From: Chrysogorgia sp. JL179-B06
Lineage: Eukaryota; Cnidaria; Anthozoa; Scleralcyonacea; Chrysogorgiidae
Length of the DNA stretch: 64,000 nt
Direction: 5' to 3'
NCBI GenBank assembly: GCA_035772405.1
Contig: JAYKKM010000144.1
Coordinates: 1,519,001 to 1,583,000 of the forward strand
Shown here: positions 32,540 through 44,570 of the stretch, in pieces
Layout: every line of letters begins with the position of its first letter
Position numbering within the stretch: the first letter of the stretch is position 1
Notes under the pieces: generated by a model
Database searches by the model: none
Seen by the model: only the letters and a program-made list of their open reading frames with translations
What the model was told of the DNA's origin: nothing
Program-made: the position numbers and the translations under genes

Positions 32540-33107
32540 TATACCCTAGTTGCAATATTGTACTACGATTTTGTTAGCATCATGATCAGAATAATACACA
32601 TTGACTACGTAATTGTCAATTATTTGAAATACTGTGGATCTAATATACACATTGTCTAATAAGCTACCAGAAGATATAAATGTAGGTTTTGTTACAATCT
32701 GAGTGTAATTGAGAGAATCCATTAAAGATTTTAGTGGTTGAACTTGATTGTCATTCAAGTAATTAATATTAAAGTCACCAATAATCATGTCAATTGTATA
32801 ACTATTAAAGACAATCTACATATTGTAGGATGTTGGAGGCTTGTTTTCGATATAGCAAAAGAAAAGTTCTTTTTATTTGGGATTGACTATTAACCGCGTC
32901 AAATTTTAGTGCATTTAGTGAAGGGAAGTATTCATAGTTTTTGATTTCTACAGTATTTCTAGTGCAAAGTGCCATGCTCGAATATTTGTCAGTATCATGA
33001 TCTTGACGGTGGAGTTTGAAAGGACTGAGGTTATTTAAAATTTCATTGTCAAAATCCTGAGGTAGTAGTTGGGTTTCAGTAAGAGCTATGATGTCACTGT
33101 TAAAAAC
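32540..33107 (-). pseudogene. EEP endonuclease domain of Helentron 1, decayed
   Basis: Continuing leftwards after the stop at about 33110, the translation gives IIALTETQLLP, then a frame break around 32805, then MIIGDFNINYL, LLDNVYIRS and YYSDHDANKIVV. These are the catalytic landmarks of the EEP (AP-endonuclease-like) fold. At least one stop and one frame change interrupt it. Confidence 0.75.
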
Positions 33108-36100
33108 TCATGAATCAAATTTAATATCGATGCTATGTTTTTTGAGAGATCTTATATTTAAAAGTGATATGGTCAAAACATTGAAATTGTCTTGCAGTAC
33201 AGTTGTTAAATGTGGTACGATACATTCATTTCGTTGTCTTTGGTATTCTTCGAGAACTTTAGGATTTGCTTTAACATGTTTACTCTCAATTTGTCCTAAA
33301 ATAAAGAGACCTTGTAAAGAAGTTGCACGGCTTAAGGCAACATAAATTTGTCCATAGTTGAATGCTCTCTGTTTTATTAAGTCAGAACTAATTACAACTT
33401 TTTCAAGTGTTAGTCCTTGAACTTTATGTATAGTGCATGCCCAAGCCAGTGTAACAGGGAATTGTACTCTCTGTATTTCTGGATAAGATGCTTTACCTGA
33501 TCTAATTTTAATCTTTGCTAGTACAGGTTCAATTGGAACCACTTTGTTCTCTCTTGCATCAGGTTGCCATGTGTGTTAATTAAGTCTTTACCAGCATTCA
33601 GGTCATCAAATTTTATATAGAGAACAGTTGGTTTTTGGGTATTTTGATTGACATAAATTTTAAATACAGTTCCCATTTGTCCATTTATGAGTCTATCTTG
33701 AATACTGATATTTGTTGTAAGCATTACTCTAGCTCCTTCTTTAATCAGAATTTCATAATCAAGTCCACCAGTTTCAGACCGTCCTCTTGCTAACACTCTA
33801 TCAATATCTTGTTTCCTTACATTCGTTGGGTATTGATCTTTAGCTTTAAGAATAAATAAAGATCCAGAAAGTTCTTCTAGTTTTTTCTTGTTATGTTCAT
33901 CTACAGGAGCATTTTCAGCCCAGATATGAAGTGCATTTGATGGATAATTAGGGTCAGATGGGGTTATTGATCTTGATTGGTAGCAGTCCTTATTCTGTTA
34001 AGAAGTTCAATAAATGCTTGGTCATTTTTCTGTCTCATGATTTCACGAAGTTCTATCATTTTGAAGACTCTCCATGGATGGCATAGATTAAACGTATCAT
34101 TTTTGTAAGAATCAAATACAAATCTCTTACGTATTGGTGGAAGTTGGCAAAGATCACCTACAACTATAATAGTAATTCCTGCAAATAGCAGAGAACTTGT
34201 GGTGCCAAATATATCTTTCAGTCTTTGGTGGACATGAAGTAAGTTTGTGTTTCCAACCATAGAAATTTCATCTATTATTATTAGCTTTAGGTCAGATAAT
34301 GATAGTCTTAATTGTGTTTTCTTTTGGTCTGACATTGCAGGTACATTATCACCAGTTTGTATAGGAATAGCAAGACCAGTATTAATAGTTGTTCCATCAA
34401 TGTTTATTGCAGCCACACCTGTTGGTGCCATAAGAAGAACTGTTGGTAATTCAGGGTTAATAGGATGTCTAAACGTTTTAACTGCTGTATGGTATATTGT
34501 TTTAATCAAGTGACTTTTTCCTGCACCACCACCACCACCAGTTAAGAAAAGATAGAGTGGTTGTATTTCAACAGGTTTTAAGCTGTTCATGTTTTTCATT
34601 GCATCTCGGCACCATGAGAGAAATGTATCATATGCGTGACGTTGCTCAATGTTCAAGGACCTTACAGTTTGGCGTAATATATCATCAGATATGTCTGTTG
34701 GCCGGTTGTAAGAAGTAATTACTCCAGGGTTAGTATTTTGATTAGATTGTGTTGGATCAAGATGTGATGGTAATTGTTCATTAAATGATTCATGTGGGTT
34801 TGGGTCATCTTGCAATTCACCTTGTAAATCTGCATTTTCTTGATCATTAATTGAATTATATGAACAAATATTGGCCTGGTTTGATTTTAATACTTCAAGT
34901 GCCTCGTTAAGAGCATCTGCATCAGGTTCGTATATTGCTCTATTCTGCTGAACAATAAGTTGGACATCAGGTTCATAGAACTTCGATGTATATGTTTGAT
35001 CTGAAGCCAATAGATTACTTTCATCTCGCCATGGATAATAGAGCATAAGTAAATGGTGAAAATAAGATTCTGGTTCTTTTCCTTTGTTTGGTGTATGATA
35101 CGTTAATATAGCCTTAACCTTTCTACATTTCATGTATTCATTGGTGTTAATTAATTTTTTTTTTGTGGGAAGGCAATGTATACTTGTATCACTTATGATA
35201 CTTTGCGATTCAATCAAGTCATCTGTTAGAACATCAGGTTGGGAATCTTTTGTTTCACTATAATCAATTTTATAATCTTTATAGTAATATGCAGCAAATT
35301 CTGCCAGACATAATTGATCAACAACTGGAATTGATGTTGGTCTAATGCTGTAACGCTGAATTATATTTGACTTAAATATGTCAGTACTATAATCATCTAG
35401 TTCATCAAGCTCCACTTGTGTTTTAGTCACACGTACCCTTTTTTCTGGAAAATCTGTACTAACAAAAACAGTTTTTGGAAATATTTTTCTCAACCAAAGT
35501 TCAGGCATTGATCTGTAGACACATTCTTGTGAACTAACTTCTCTTGTAGAGAGAAAAGCAGCACCAATTTTTTTCCGACCATCTCTAATATTCATGTTAG
35601 CAGCTTTTGCATCTTTTTCTGCATTTGTAATAGCTTGAGAACATTCAGTTTTATCTTTAGTAAAATATGAGCAGACATATGTTATACATTTGTAGTGATT
35701 GAATACAGGTTGCAAGTCAACATTTGCTGCAAATCCTTTAATACCAGCAACAAAATAGTTGTTAATAAAACAGCTGTCTACAGGCCTTTTAAGGTGCAAC
35801 TCAAAATCAGAATCTGGTGATATTGATAGAGCCCAATAATACTCATCCTCAGTGATACCTACTGATTTTAAAATATCCACATAATTTAATGTTGCATTAT
35901 AATCTGGCTTGGATGGGTTTAATACTTCATCTATTTTCTGTTTGACTGAGGTCAGAATCTGTGTTCGCCTGTCGAGTATATTAGTCTTGATTTTCTCATC
36001 TAGATCATCATTAAGAGGTTCTGCTACTATTGTGCTTTTGGTAAAAAATTGGCCAAAATGAAATCTACAACTAATATTTTTGTATTTTCTGCAGGTTTTC

Positions 36101-37430
36101 GAATGATTGTGCTTTTGATAAGTTTTAACTAACTCGTGTAACTCTGGTTCTGTATCCTCATCTGGAAGATAGGCTTGTACATGGTTATCTATAAATTCTA
36201 CATAAGCTTCTTTGTTGTCAGATGTAAGTTTGGGGCAATCAGAAGTCCATATTAATGCATGTAAGTGAGGAGACCCTCTCATTTGAAATTCAATGCGGAG
36301 TGCATAATATATTATTTTACCAATGGGGTTAATTTTACTAAGCAAAACTTCAGTAAAAAATGTTTCAACTCTGTGTTGAAAATGCTTTGCAACAACAACA
36401 TGGTTAAGATTTAGCATTGAACATCTTTCATTGTAAGAAAAAGCATCAACTTGCTCGTCAGTCATGTTTTTGCCTTGTGTTCTAGATATAATCTGAAACA
36501 ATTCAGGCCATCTAAGATCAGCACATGATAATGTCATAAACCATGTTGGAATTCCAAGTTGTTTTACCATGGCTACTACTTCATACATACATTTTTGCCA
36601 GTAAGGTGGTGTGCCTGGTATTTGCCTTAAGAACAAATATGCCTGATCTTGACAAATTAAACCTTTTAACTTGTTTACATCTGTTTTTATTTCTGATGCA
36701 GTGACAGGCTGCCCATGGATCTTTTTTAAAGCTATATTAATGCTATCAGATACTTTTTTTGTTCTGTTATAAACTGTGCAAAGAAAAGATATTCTGGATT
36801 TGTTGCAAACCTTCCACTATAATGTAAAAGTCGAGCATTAAAGTACTTGACTGGTGACAATTTAATTCTTCTATCATCTGTATACCCAAACTGTCCCTTT
36901 GGAAACAACACTGGAAATGCAAGCTCTTCGCATTTTGTATCTCTCATTATTGACACAGGATGTCTATTTTCTCCAGGTGCAATATTGTACACTTCATTAC
37001 CTAATGAACAATTTTTATTATTACCAGATTGTATTGTTATGGGGTAATCTGGTAATACAGATTGTAAACATGTCTCACTAGTTGCTTGTCGGTACTCATT
37101 TAATGGGTCATCCTTTTCTTCAGTATCGTCATTACTGGTTATGTGTTGCTTGCTGGTATCAGTTGAGATAATTTCATTTTTATCATAATTTGTGCTTGAA
37201 TTAGCATTGTCATGTTCTAAACTTGTTAGATTTGCACTGATATTGTTTATATCAATTGTTATGTTGTTGTACAATGGATTATTTAGCTTGAGCCAGTTAA
37301 GGGCATCAAGAATGAACTGGGGACGTACTGCTTTAAAATACACATGACCTCTGAATTCAAGTTTACGTTTAAGTTTCAGCATTATAATACCAGATCTTTC
37401 TGGTGGCCGTGGTAAAACCTTACATGTCTC
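33108..37430 (-). pseudogene. Helentron RepHel gene with several frame breaks
   Basis: Reading leftwards, VLPRPPERSGII and VRPQFILDALNWLKLNNPLY (37.3-37.4 kb) are followed by a frame break at a run of eight A near 36770. The long frame 36636-33964 carries the HUH motif RGSPHLHALIW and the tyrosine motif YVCSYFTKDKTEC. Its helicase motifs are Walker A GGGGGAGKSHL, Walker B LIIIDEISMVG, VVGDLCQLPPI and LREIMRQ. It breaks near 33965, resumes (ALHIWAENAPVDEHN), breaks again near 33540, and continues through AWACTIHKVQGLTLEKVV and YVALSRATSLQGLFIL into the start of the EEP domain (LNIRSLKKHSI), where a TGA stops it. The protein would nick and unwind DNA during rolling-circle transposition. Confidence 0.85.
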
Positions 37431-38477
37431 ATCACAACATATGAAATTTCCACATATGAAATGAGCAAGGTTTTCACATATGAAATGAGCATGGTTTTCA
37501 CATATGAAAGGGATAATCCCATATCGAATGAAAAATCACATCTGAAATTTACATTGGGTAATGTGAGCACAAACAAATGAACTGCAATATAATAAGTATT
37601 TAATCTATTTAAGAATATATATAATATGAGAATACACACAATGAGCTCTATCATCATAAAAATTAAATATAAATAACGTTCACATTAAAAAATCAGTTGT
37701 CAATATTTCTCTCATCTTCTACTCTCTTTTTTCTTATGCATGCCTCCTTCTCGTCTTTTAATTTTTGCGACATTGCAATCCTGATGGCAGATTTTGGTGT
37801 ATTTGGGTAAACCTGGGTAACATACCCTGTAAAATGAAAATATGGTTAGCACTACACATGGGATTAAATAACTTCCAAACATTTGAAAATAAACATGCTT
37901 TTAAATTATTAATTACTCAGTTTATTATATACATGACAATATTACTGGATTCTGATTGGCTGAGAGGAGTGCAATAAATCATTAATTGCACTCCAGTGTA
38001 ATAAATGAGTGTGCAATTATTTAATTAACGCAATTTTGTCAATATAATAAACAAGTAATCATATGATAGCGAGTGCAATTAAGGATTTACACTACGAGTG
38101 ATATTTGAAAATTTGCCAAAATTGCACAAGCCGATAGGCAAGTGAGAGAGCATTTTCGTTCTTAAAACACTCATTCTGTTATCTTCGTTCTATCTGATGA
38201 ATAAAGTTTATCTGATGAATAAATTTGCGAAGAACAAAAGAGTATTTAGAAAAGAAAGTAATGGCTTTCTTGTACCAAGCGTTAATTAAGTATAATTTAA
38301 GTATTAAGTATAATTTAAAGTATAATTTAAAGTGTTACAGAATACAGAGTCTACACTTGTAAAATATCCTTTTCATTGATTTTCTTTACAGTAATCAAGT
38401 TCAAATGCCAATATTATTAATAATAATCCTTCTAAATGTTTTAATCAAGTAATACCACGATCGCGTCTGATTTCTTT

Positions 38478-38590
38478 GTTCACTGAGGTCATTGCAACCA
38501 CAATGACCTCAGTGAAGAAATTTCCCCGTTGTCTACTAAATTTCCCTCATGAATAACATTGGGGAAATTTAGTAGACAAAGGGTAAATTT
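38478..38590. repeat. two adjacent inverted repeats in EnSpm element A
   Basis: CACTGAGGTCATTG is followed closely by its inverse CAATGACCTCAGTG. Next to it TTGTCTACTAAATTTCCC is matched by GGGAAATTTAGTAGACAA about 30 bases later. Both could form stable hairpins. Confidence 0.75.
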
Positions 38591-38905
38591 TCCTCTTACA
38601 TCAGTAAAGTTCTGAACATTTTCCTCAACATTTATAGTATTACAAAGTGACAGCTGTTCAGCAAATTAGTGATTACATTTCCCCTTGCCTTTGCAAAATT
38701 TGTAAAATTCCCTTGGGTTAGTGTCCCTGGAAATAATTTCCTACAAGCCTTGTAAATATCATATGATGGTTTTAATTCAGACACTACAACACATGGGATA
38801 TATCTGGTATAAAGCCTACAATACATTCTCAATATTTAACTTGAACAAAATACTGTTACTAATGGGCTTTGACATATGCATTGAAGGATAATAACTCAGT
38901 TACCA

Positions 38906-39170
38906 GAATTTGACCTTGTATCTGGCTTTGTTGTTGACAACCTTCACTGTGTTGATCTGGGTGTATCAAGACAACTTGGTCATTTGTGGTTTGATTCAAC
39001 AAACCACCAGCAACCTTGGTACATTGGGAATAAGATTGAGTCAGTTGACAACAGGCTACATCTTATTAACCCGCCAAATGAAATAACAAGAATCCCAAGG
39101 TCTGTTCAAGAATCCCAAGTTCAAGAACAACAATTGAATATTTTAGAATAAATTATTAGAATAAATTATT

Positions 39171-39202
<32 letters not shown>

Positions 39203-40298
39203 AGAATAAATTATTTAAAATAAATTAGAATACATTATTTGAATAAATTAGAAAACATTATTTGTTCAAGAATAACAAGAATCCCAAGGTCTCTGTCAGC
39301 GAGCATACTGGAAAGGTTCAGAATGGCATTGGTGGCTACTTCTCTATGCACCTGTTGTGCTATCTGGTATTCTTCCACAGCCCTTTTTTGGTCATCTATT
39401 GTTGCTGGTGGAAGCAACTTTTTGCTGACAAGTTCGTCGGTTTCACGACAAGACCTCAATAGAGCAGATGCCTGTTTGTCTCGGTTTGTTCGTCAGTTTG
39501 AAGAATTATATGGAAAGGAGCATGCCACATACAACGTTCACCAACTTCTACATCTAACGAAAACAGTAACTGACTGGGGTCCATTATCATGCTATTCTTC
39601 ATATATATTTGAAGGTTTTAACATGATCCTACTTAAATTGTTCCATGGAACACAGGCTGTACCAAAACAGATAACTAAATCTTTCCTCCTCTACAAGGGG
39701 ATATTGACCATTGCCAGTTCAATTCCCAGAGAAACAGACGATGATCCAGTTATGATGTATATTGATGCGTTGCTAAGTGGATGTCCTCCTCTGAAGAAAG
39801 CCTTGAAACTCCAAAATGATGCGACCTTTCTTGGAGCACAATGTTAGAAACCTGTCGTTGGAAGAAAAATTCCTTGTAGAAGAATACTTTGGTGAGGATG
39901 TTGAAGAAGAAGCATTAATCTTTAATAAAGCAGTGGTGAAAGGTAATGTTTTGTATTCTCTAAATTACCGCAGGATTGTAAAGAGAAATAATTTTACTAT
40001 AGGTCTAAGTGATGGTTCCATTGTAGAGATAATTAATTTTGTTGTTGCAAAGTGTGTTAATGGACAAAAGGTAACTATAGCCTTTGCAAAGAATATTATT
40101 CTTGGAGGCCAGTGGTTGCGACCTGACAATGAATGTGGTCCTTGTTGTTCTCACATTAAAGTCATAACTGGGTGTGAAACGAGCTTGAGAATAATTGAAC
40201 TGTCCAATGTTGAACACAAATATGTTAAAATAGATAATGGTCATTCGCTACCTGGTACAATGTGTTGTAGGTTGCCAAATCTCATCGACAGAGATTAG
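38906..40298 (+). pseudogene. EnSpm/CACTA transposase remnant
   Basis: The frame 38906-39151 gives FVVDNLHCVDLGVSRQLGHL, then IESVDNRLHLINPP and ITRIPRSV, the CACTA transposase 'iDymH.v.lG' to 'R.PRs' region. An AT-rich insertion (39150-39270) follows, flanked by a repeat of AACAAGAATCCCAAGGTCT. After it come ITRIPRSLSA and, later, DLNRADACLSRFVRQFEELY, YNVHQLLHLTKTVTDWGPL and FHGTQAVPKQI, which match the DUF4218-like C-terminal region. A frame change near 39830 leads to 39816-40298 (GNVLYSLNYRRIVKRNNFTI). Between 39300 and 39450 the plus strand does not fit; see the antisense feature. Not functional as it stands. Confidence 0.7.
39235..39459 (-). other. antisense coding-like segment inside the CACTA remnant
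   Basis: The reverse strand has an open frame whose middle part (KLLPPATIDDQKRAVEEYQI, then AQQVHREVATNAILNL) has a protein-like, helical composition. The plus strand over the same 150 bases does not resemble CACTA transposase, though both sides do. This may be a small inversion or an inserted exon fragment. Confidence 0.35.
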
Positions 40299-41759
40299 TT
40301 TCTGTAACAGGGGTGGCTACCAGCTGGTTAATTAAAAACTGATTAACCCTAATCCAGGATTAAAGTTAATATAATGTTGATTAAAGGATAGTGTATATTG
40401 TTATCTTTATCCTGGTGTTTTTGTTGACTAGGGAAATGTGGTTTAAAATTTGAACTGCTTTTACTTTAAAAAGGCCTAAGTAGCAGTAGCTGTATTGGAT
40501 AGAATCCTGTTTACAATTTTTACACTAATCCTGGATTAAACTAATCACCTTTTAAATAACTAGACTGTTCAACCACCTGTATGTTAGTTTACCATAGTTA
40601 AGTAAATTGGTTGCTACTCAAGCTTTAATGCAAACTCAGAAAAAATGTTTCTGAGCCGCAGATGGGAATTGCGACCGGCAACCTCCTGATCTCTGGTTAA
40701 ACACTCTAGGCTATGTTGTGTACTAGTTTGTACATGCAACATACATAATGCTAAATCAGATAAATAAATAAAAAATCAGATAAATTTCAGATAGATAAAC
40801 ATTGAATTTATCAGATAAATATTAAATTTCACATTTAATTTAAAAAGTTTGAGTACCAAACAATTTACTATATTGAAATAACTAAGCTGCAAGTCACATT
40901 TAATATTTATAGTTAATTAGTTATTGTTGTTATTACAATGTTTACACAAATCCTGCCAGATTAAGCTAATCACCTGAGAAATAATTAGATGGTTGAACTA
41001 TATGTTTGTGCTATTTGCATATCCATCAGTTTCATTTTCCTAGTTTTTTAATCTTGTAATTATAATATACATACAGTTATTGTTGCTATTGAAACGTTAT
41101 GCTTCCTGCCAGGTTGCAAGCATTTGCTTCCTAGTTCCTACTTGCACAGCAGGTATATGTAAGTGATACAAGCACAAAAATGACAAGTTGATTGACATTT
41201 TGCAGAGTCCACACTATGTATTTTTTCTCGGACCAATTAACATACCTTAAATTACCTGACTTTTGGTAATATTTTTTCAAAAATTCTAAGCTAATGCTGT
41301 GTACATACAGCAACCATGTTTCATGTTTGCATAACAACTGACAAGTGCATGCAAACTGGCAGTAATAAGATAACAATAAACATTGAGCCTTAAGGATATT
41401 GTATACCATTTCTATTGTCTATTTAAAATAAAGTATTTCAATCGTATTTTCCATAGATTTTGAATTTGCCTGTTTGTGATCTACATGCATAATTAAGAAT
41501 TTCATATGTAGTATAAAATCAATTGAATATAGTCATTCAATATATCATAATTAGATATTTTAAACATTAAACAAAATACTAAATTGCAAGAATTATCGAT
41601 ATCGTATCGATAAGGACAGATGATATCGAGACGATAACGCATCGTCAAGCCATTTAGTATTGTAATGTATTCACATATCCAAGTGAAAGTCAATCCATTT
41701 AGTATTGTAATGTATTCACATATCCAAGTGAAAGTCTTAGTTTTTCTTAAATTCATGAT
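40299..41759. other. noncoding part of EnSpm element A, with a tRNA-like SINE scrap
   Basis: AT-rich. At 40650-40725 the reverse strand resembles a tRNA-derived SINE head (GCCTAGAGTGTTTAACCAGAG, GGTTGCCGGTCGCAATTCC as a worn B box). At 41635-41740 a 49-base direct repeat (ATTTAGTATTGTAATGTATTC etc.) occurs twice. No coding sequence is supported. Confidence 0.5.
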
Positions 41760-42179
41760 TCCAAAATTTCATATGTGAAATAAATTTCATATGTGAAATG
41801 CCATGAAGTTGGCCTTTCACATGTGAAAGTCATTTTATCTTTACATTCATATATGATTCTAAAATTTCATATGTGAAATTTTCATATGTGGAAAAAATCA
41901 CATGTGAAATATTTTATTTCATATATGATTTTTCTATTTCACATGTGAAATTATTTATTTAATATATGAAATTGTCATTTCACATGTGAAATTATTTATT
42001 TCATATATGAAATTGTCATTTGACATCTGAAATTATTTATTTCATATATGAAATTGTCATTTCACATGCGAAATTCCTCATTTCATATATGAAATTGTCA
42101 TTTCACATGTGAAATTCCTCATTTCACATATGAAATTGTCATTTCACATGTGAAATGTTATGTGAAATTTTCGTAAGGG

Positions 42180-43704
42180 TATGCTGTATGTAGTGAAGAC
42201 TTAAATGAAATCCAGCAACATTTAAATGATGACAATGAAGATCAATTTGATTCAATAGCACCAGTAACACAAAATATTGAACTTCAAGATGAAAATGAAG
42301 GGAACCAAGATTTACATCCTGATTTCAATGAAAGATATGATCTATCAGATGATCTTGGTATTCCATCAACATCACACAATAATGAACCACTTATCTTAAA
42401 TGAAATGCCAGATGATCAATACCGAGAAATGGTACAATCGTTGAATAAGAAGCAAAAGGAATTCTTTTATCATGCTCTACACTTTATTAAAGCAAGTGAC
42501 AAGCCATTTTACTCTTTTCTCAGTGGAGGTGCAGGAGTTGGTAAATCTCACCTAACAAAATCAATTTATCAGGCTGCACTTAAATATTATAACACACGTG
42601 CTGATGAAGATTTCCATCAGGTAAAAATATTACTGCTGGCACCAACAGGAAAAGCTGCTTTCATTATTAAAGGCAACACGATACACAGTGCTCTTGCTGT
42701 ACCAGCAAGTCAATCTTTAAAAAATTACAAGCCACTTGACTCCAGTAGGCTAAACACTTTAAGATCTCAAGATGAAATAGATGAAATATCAATGGTTGGC
42801 AACAATATGTTCACTGTTCAAATCAATAATCGACTCAAAGGTATAAAGGGTAGCAAGGAAGATTTTGGAGGTGTTAGTATTATTGCAATTGGAGATTTAT
42901 TCCAGTTACAACCTGTGTTTGATGGTTATATTTTCAATGATATTCAAAATTCTGAATATAGCATACTTGCCCCTAATTTATGGAAGAAATACTTTAGAAT
43001 GTTTGAACTCGATGAAATTATGAGACAAAGAGAAAGCAAAGCTTTTGCTGAGATTTTAAACAGACTAAGAGAAGGCAAACATACTGAGAATGATATTATG
43101 AAAATCAAAGAAAGATGTGTTCATGAAAAAGATTGCCCTAGAGAAGCTCCTCGACTGTTTATACAAAATGTTATGGTTGATGATTATAATGAAACTGTTT
43201 ATCAAGCATCAATGGGTATCAAATATAATATCAAAGCACAAGACAGTGTCATTGGAGCTAATTCTGCAGAACTAAGAGATAAAATAATGAGGCAAATTCC
43301 TCATGTGCCCCTAAAAAACACAAGACAATTAGCAACAAAGTTAAGACTTGCTGAAGGTGAAAGAACAGAAATTGCGCTCAATGTAAGAACTGATGATGGC
43401 CTAACAAATGGTTCTAGCAATGTAGTTAAACTAATTCAGTTACATCAACCTGACACACCATCTGGTATAATATGGGTAGAGTTTGATTATGAAGATGTTG
43501 GTCAGAAAACTAGACACGAAAACAGACGTCTTTATGTGCAAGGCATCCAACCTACATGGACACCAATTAAACCAGTAACTACACAGTTTCATGTTGGTAG
43601 AACTAAATCAGCCCAAGTGGTAAGAAAGCAATTTCCACTGCGCCCAGCTGCAGCTAAAACTGTACACAGATCTCAAGGAGATACTCAGAATGAGATTGTT
43701 GCCA
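42180..43704 (+). pseudogene. Helentron 2 helicase, first part
   Basis: The frame is open from the EnSpm boundary through an acidic linker into a Pif1-type helicase: SFLSGGAGVGKSHL (Walker A), LLLAPTGKAAFIIKG, DEISMVG (Walker B), SIIAIGDLFQLQPV, FELDEIMRQRESKAF, and AAKTVHRSQGDTQNEIVA. A few residues before Walker B seem deleted (RSQDEIDEISMVG). At 43705 the frame runs into the inserted element. Unwinding of the transposing strand would be its role. Confidence 0.85.
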
Positions 43705-44346
43705 CCCTTACGAAATTGTAACATATTTAAAACATATTTAAATATGTTTAAAATATATTTCAATACTCGTAGTAAAATTGGAAACATGTTTAAAACATGT
43801 TGCTCTATTTTTGTCAATAGTTGGATATGTTTTAAACATGTTCCGCAGATATGTTTTAAACATGTCACTATGAGATATGTTTTAAACATATTGCGTCACT
43901 AAGACTTGGTCTTGCATTATTGAGTTCTATATAGCTTTCAATAATCAATGTTTCGCATAAATTGGTAGATATATCATTAAAATTTTGAAATCCAAATACA
44001 TAGTCCCTCCAATTACAGTAGATGCAACAACCTAGCGCATTAGCCAAAAAATAAGCTGATAAGTTTATAATGGTATTAATAGAACTGCATTCATTGATAT
44101 ATTAATGTTTTTCTTCGATCTCGTCTTTATCTTTATGAAGTCTTTTTTCACTGCCCGCAAAGGATTGTAGGAAAATTGACAAGTCGCCAGCTTTTAGTAA
44201 TGAAAAACAACTGAATAGCTGATTTCACTAATATCATAAAAGAAATTGAATGCATCATTGTCTTTATATATGCAGGTTGTACACACCAAATCTGTCTAAC
44301 ATTACACCAATATCCTCTCGCGTATCTTTATAACTTTATTTGACGT

Positions 44347-44570
44347 ATGAAACCTATCGAGAAGCGAGATGAAATACGTATTGATCCACTAGACTTCTAC
44401 CAACTAGACGACTATCCTTACTGAAGATTTTGTTCGCGATTATGCTCGTTATTTCGAAGAATTAAGAAGGCATGGAATTGATCACTTGTTTTGGCAAAGC
44501 AGTGGTCAAACGGTCAAACCGCCTAAAGGTGACTGGAAAGCGTATCTGGGGCGCGTAATTGCTGCGACTG
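44347..44570 (+). pseudogene. exon-like segment within element B
   Basis: The ATG at 44347 opens MKPIEKRDEIRIDPLDFYQL. After a one-base frame change near 44420 a second good stretch follows (EDFVRDYARYFEELRRHGID, then DHLFWQSSG and GDWKAYLGRVIAATG) ending at a strong donor, G|GTGAGT at 44571. I do not recognise the protein. It could be a captured host exon or the first exon of an element gene. Confidence 0.4.

Larger units (their letters stand above)
32540..37430 (-). mobile_element. Helentron 1 (Rep-helicase-endonuclease), degenerate
   Basis: This reverse-strand copy reads in order from right to left: Rep N-terminal part, HUH nuclease, Rep tyrosine region, Pif1-type helicase, then an endonuclease/exonuclease/phosphatase (EEP) domain. 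A C-terminal EEP domain on a RepHel protein is typical of Helentrons. The right end is cut at about 37417 by the EnSpm element. At least four frame breaks or stops are present, so this copy is inactive. Confidence 0.85.
37417..42179. mobile_element. EnSpm/CACTA-like element A with degraded transposase
   Basis: The right end is TTTTCGTAAGGG (42168-42179) and the left end CCTTACATGTC (37418), both close to the CCCTTACG end of element B. Subterminal regions carry many palindromic repeats of the TTTCACATATGAAA type: a few on the left (37438-37555) and about twenty on the right (41760-42170). Dense subterminal repeats bound by an accessory protein are typical of CACTA elements. Inside are transposase remnants on the plus strand. 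The two flanks belong to Helentrons in opposite orientation, so no clean target duplication is expected. Confidence 0.7.

Noticed and set aside
34247..34513. Forward-strand frame opposite the Helentron helicase
   Set aside because: It mirrors the helicase motifs on the other strand and has no motif of its own.
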